A stretch of 7,156 nucleotides of DNA from an uncultured Rhodospirillales bacterium (lineage in GTDB: Bacteria; Pseudomonadota; Alphaproteobacteria; Acetobacterales; Acetobacteraceae): positions 1 through 7,156 of the forward strand of contig CAIYPH010000177.1 in NCBI GenBank assembly GCA_903928045.1, read 5' to 3'. Each line of letters begins with the position of its first letter. Position 1 is the stretch's first letter. A model generated the notes under the pieces. That model was not told the origin of the DNA and made no database searches. It was given only the letters and a program-made list of their open reading frames with translations. A program made the position numbers and the translations under genes. Shown here one piece after another: positions 6,564-7,156 of this stretch.

Positions 6564-7156
6564 CTAGTAGCGGTAGAGGTCGTGCTTGAAGGGGCCGCTG
6601 ACGGGCATGCCGATATATTCGGCCTGCTTGGGCGACAGCTTGGTGAGCGTGGCGCCGACCTTGGCGAGGTGGAGCGCGGCGACCTTTTCGTCGAGGTGCT
6701 TGGGCAGGGTGTAGACCTGACGCTCATACTTGCCGGCGGGCGCCGTCCAGAGTTCGAGCTGCGCCAGGGTCTGGTTGGTGAAGCTGGCCGACATCACGAA
6801 GCTGGGGTGGCCGGTGGCGTTGCCCAGGTTCACCAGGCGGCCCTCGGAGAGCAGGATCAGGCGCTTGCCGTCGGGGAAGCATACCTCGTCCACCTGCGGC
6901 TTCACGTTGTCCCAGGTGTAGTTGCGCAGCGCGTCAACCTGGATCTCGCTGTCGAAGTGGCCGATGTTGCAGACGATGGCGCGGTGCTTCATGGCGCGCA
7001 TGTGGTCGATGGTGATCACGTCCACATTGCCGGTGGCGGTGACGAAGATGTCGGCCTTGGGCGCCACGTCGTCCATGGTGACGACCTCGTAGCCCTCCAT
7101 CGCCGCCTGCAGCGCGCAGATCGGGTCCACTTCGGTCACCATCACGCGGCAGCCGG
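6564..7156 (-). CDS. ahcY: S-adenosylhomocysteinase, C-terminal part (5' end outside window)
   Basis: AhcY hydrolyses S-adenosylhomocysteine to adenosine and homocysteine, clearing the product inhibitor of methyltransferases and feeding the methionine cycle; cytosolic, NAD+-dependent tetramer. The frame is open to the window edge, starting [21 protein letters not shown], so the gene begins beyond 7156. The Glu of TEVDP is the acidic residue at the end of the second Rossmann strand that binds the NAD ribose. Also present are [23 protein letters not shown] (59-70 counting from the GTG at 7145), [18 protein letters not shown] (102-119), a family signature, and the C-terminal tail [10 protein letters not shown], whose Lys and Tyr reach the neighbouring subunit's NAD in the family. 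The end is the TAG at 6566-6564. About 195 of the usual 430-470 residues are visible, with no sign of damage. Confidence 0.96.
   Translation of the reverse strand, partial: GCRVMVTEVDPICALQAAMEGYEVVTMDDVAPKADIFVTATGNVDVITIDHMRAMKHRAIVCNIGHFDSEIQVDALRNYTWDNVKPQVDEVCFPDGKRLILLSEGRLVNLGNATGHPSFVMSASFTNQTLAQLELWTAPAGKYERQVYTLPKHLDEKVAALHLAKVGATLTKLSPKQAEYIGMPVSGPFKHDLYRY

Overview
The window comes from a GC-rich alphaproteobacterial chromosome, most likely Acetobacteraceae or a close relative in Rhodospirillales. The basis is strong G/C preference at third codon positions, the protein families present, and two very A/T-rich hairpin repeats of a kind I recall from Acetobacteraceae genomes. The family-level placement is inference. 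Most genes are ordinary housekeeping or metabolic genes. The most unusual content lies in the spacers and in one small gene.

Layout, left to right. (1) Positions 1-897 (+) hold the C-terminal part of a Kup potassium transporter, cut by the window edge. (2) About 898-1050 is the first A/T-rich hairpin repeat. (3) Positions 1107-2399 (+) encode a complete class III PLP aminotransferase related to glutamate-1-semialdehyde aminomutase. (4) Positions 2438-4030 (+) encode a TPR protein with a GT9-like glycosyltransferase domain. Its last codons run into the 3' half of (5), a tRNA-Ala(GGC) gene on the minus strand at 3993-4068. (6) Positions 4159-4620 (+) encode a 153-residue protein that looks like an acetoacetyl-CoA synthetase with most of its middle and C-terminus missing. 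(7) Positions 4607-5967 (-) hold the scoA-scoB operon for succinyl-CoA:3-ketoacid CoA-transferase, with a structured leader at 5981-6025. (8) About 6040-6172 is the second hairpin repeat. One of its arms matches the first copy in inverted orientation. (9) Positions 6174-6410 (-) encode an unknown protein of 78 residues. (10) Positions 6411-6563 form a spacer rich in dyad symmetries. (11) Positions 6564-7156 (-) hold the C-terminal part of S-adenosylhomocysteinase (AhcY), also cut by the window edge.

Functionally the genes are a loose mix: potassium uptake, an amine or amino acid transformation, a probable sugar-transfer protein, ketone-body/acetoacetate activation, and the methyl cycle. The one link between neighbours is acetoacetate. 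ScoAB activates it by CoA transfer, and the convergent small gene resembles the ATP-dependent enzyme that does the same job.

No CRISPR array, transposase, phage gene or obvious defence system is visible. I did not find a clear-cut novel multi-gene system. The best leads are the paired hairpin repeats, the condensed acetoacetyl-CoA-synthetase-like gene, and the scoA leader with two competing stems.
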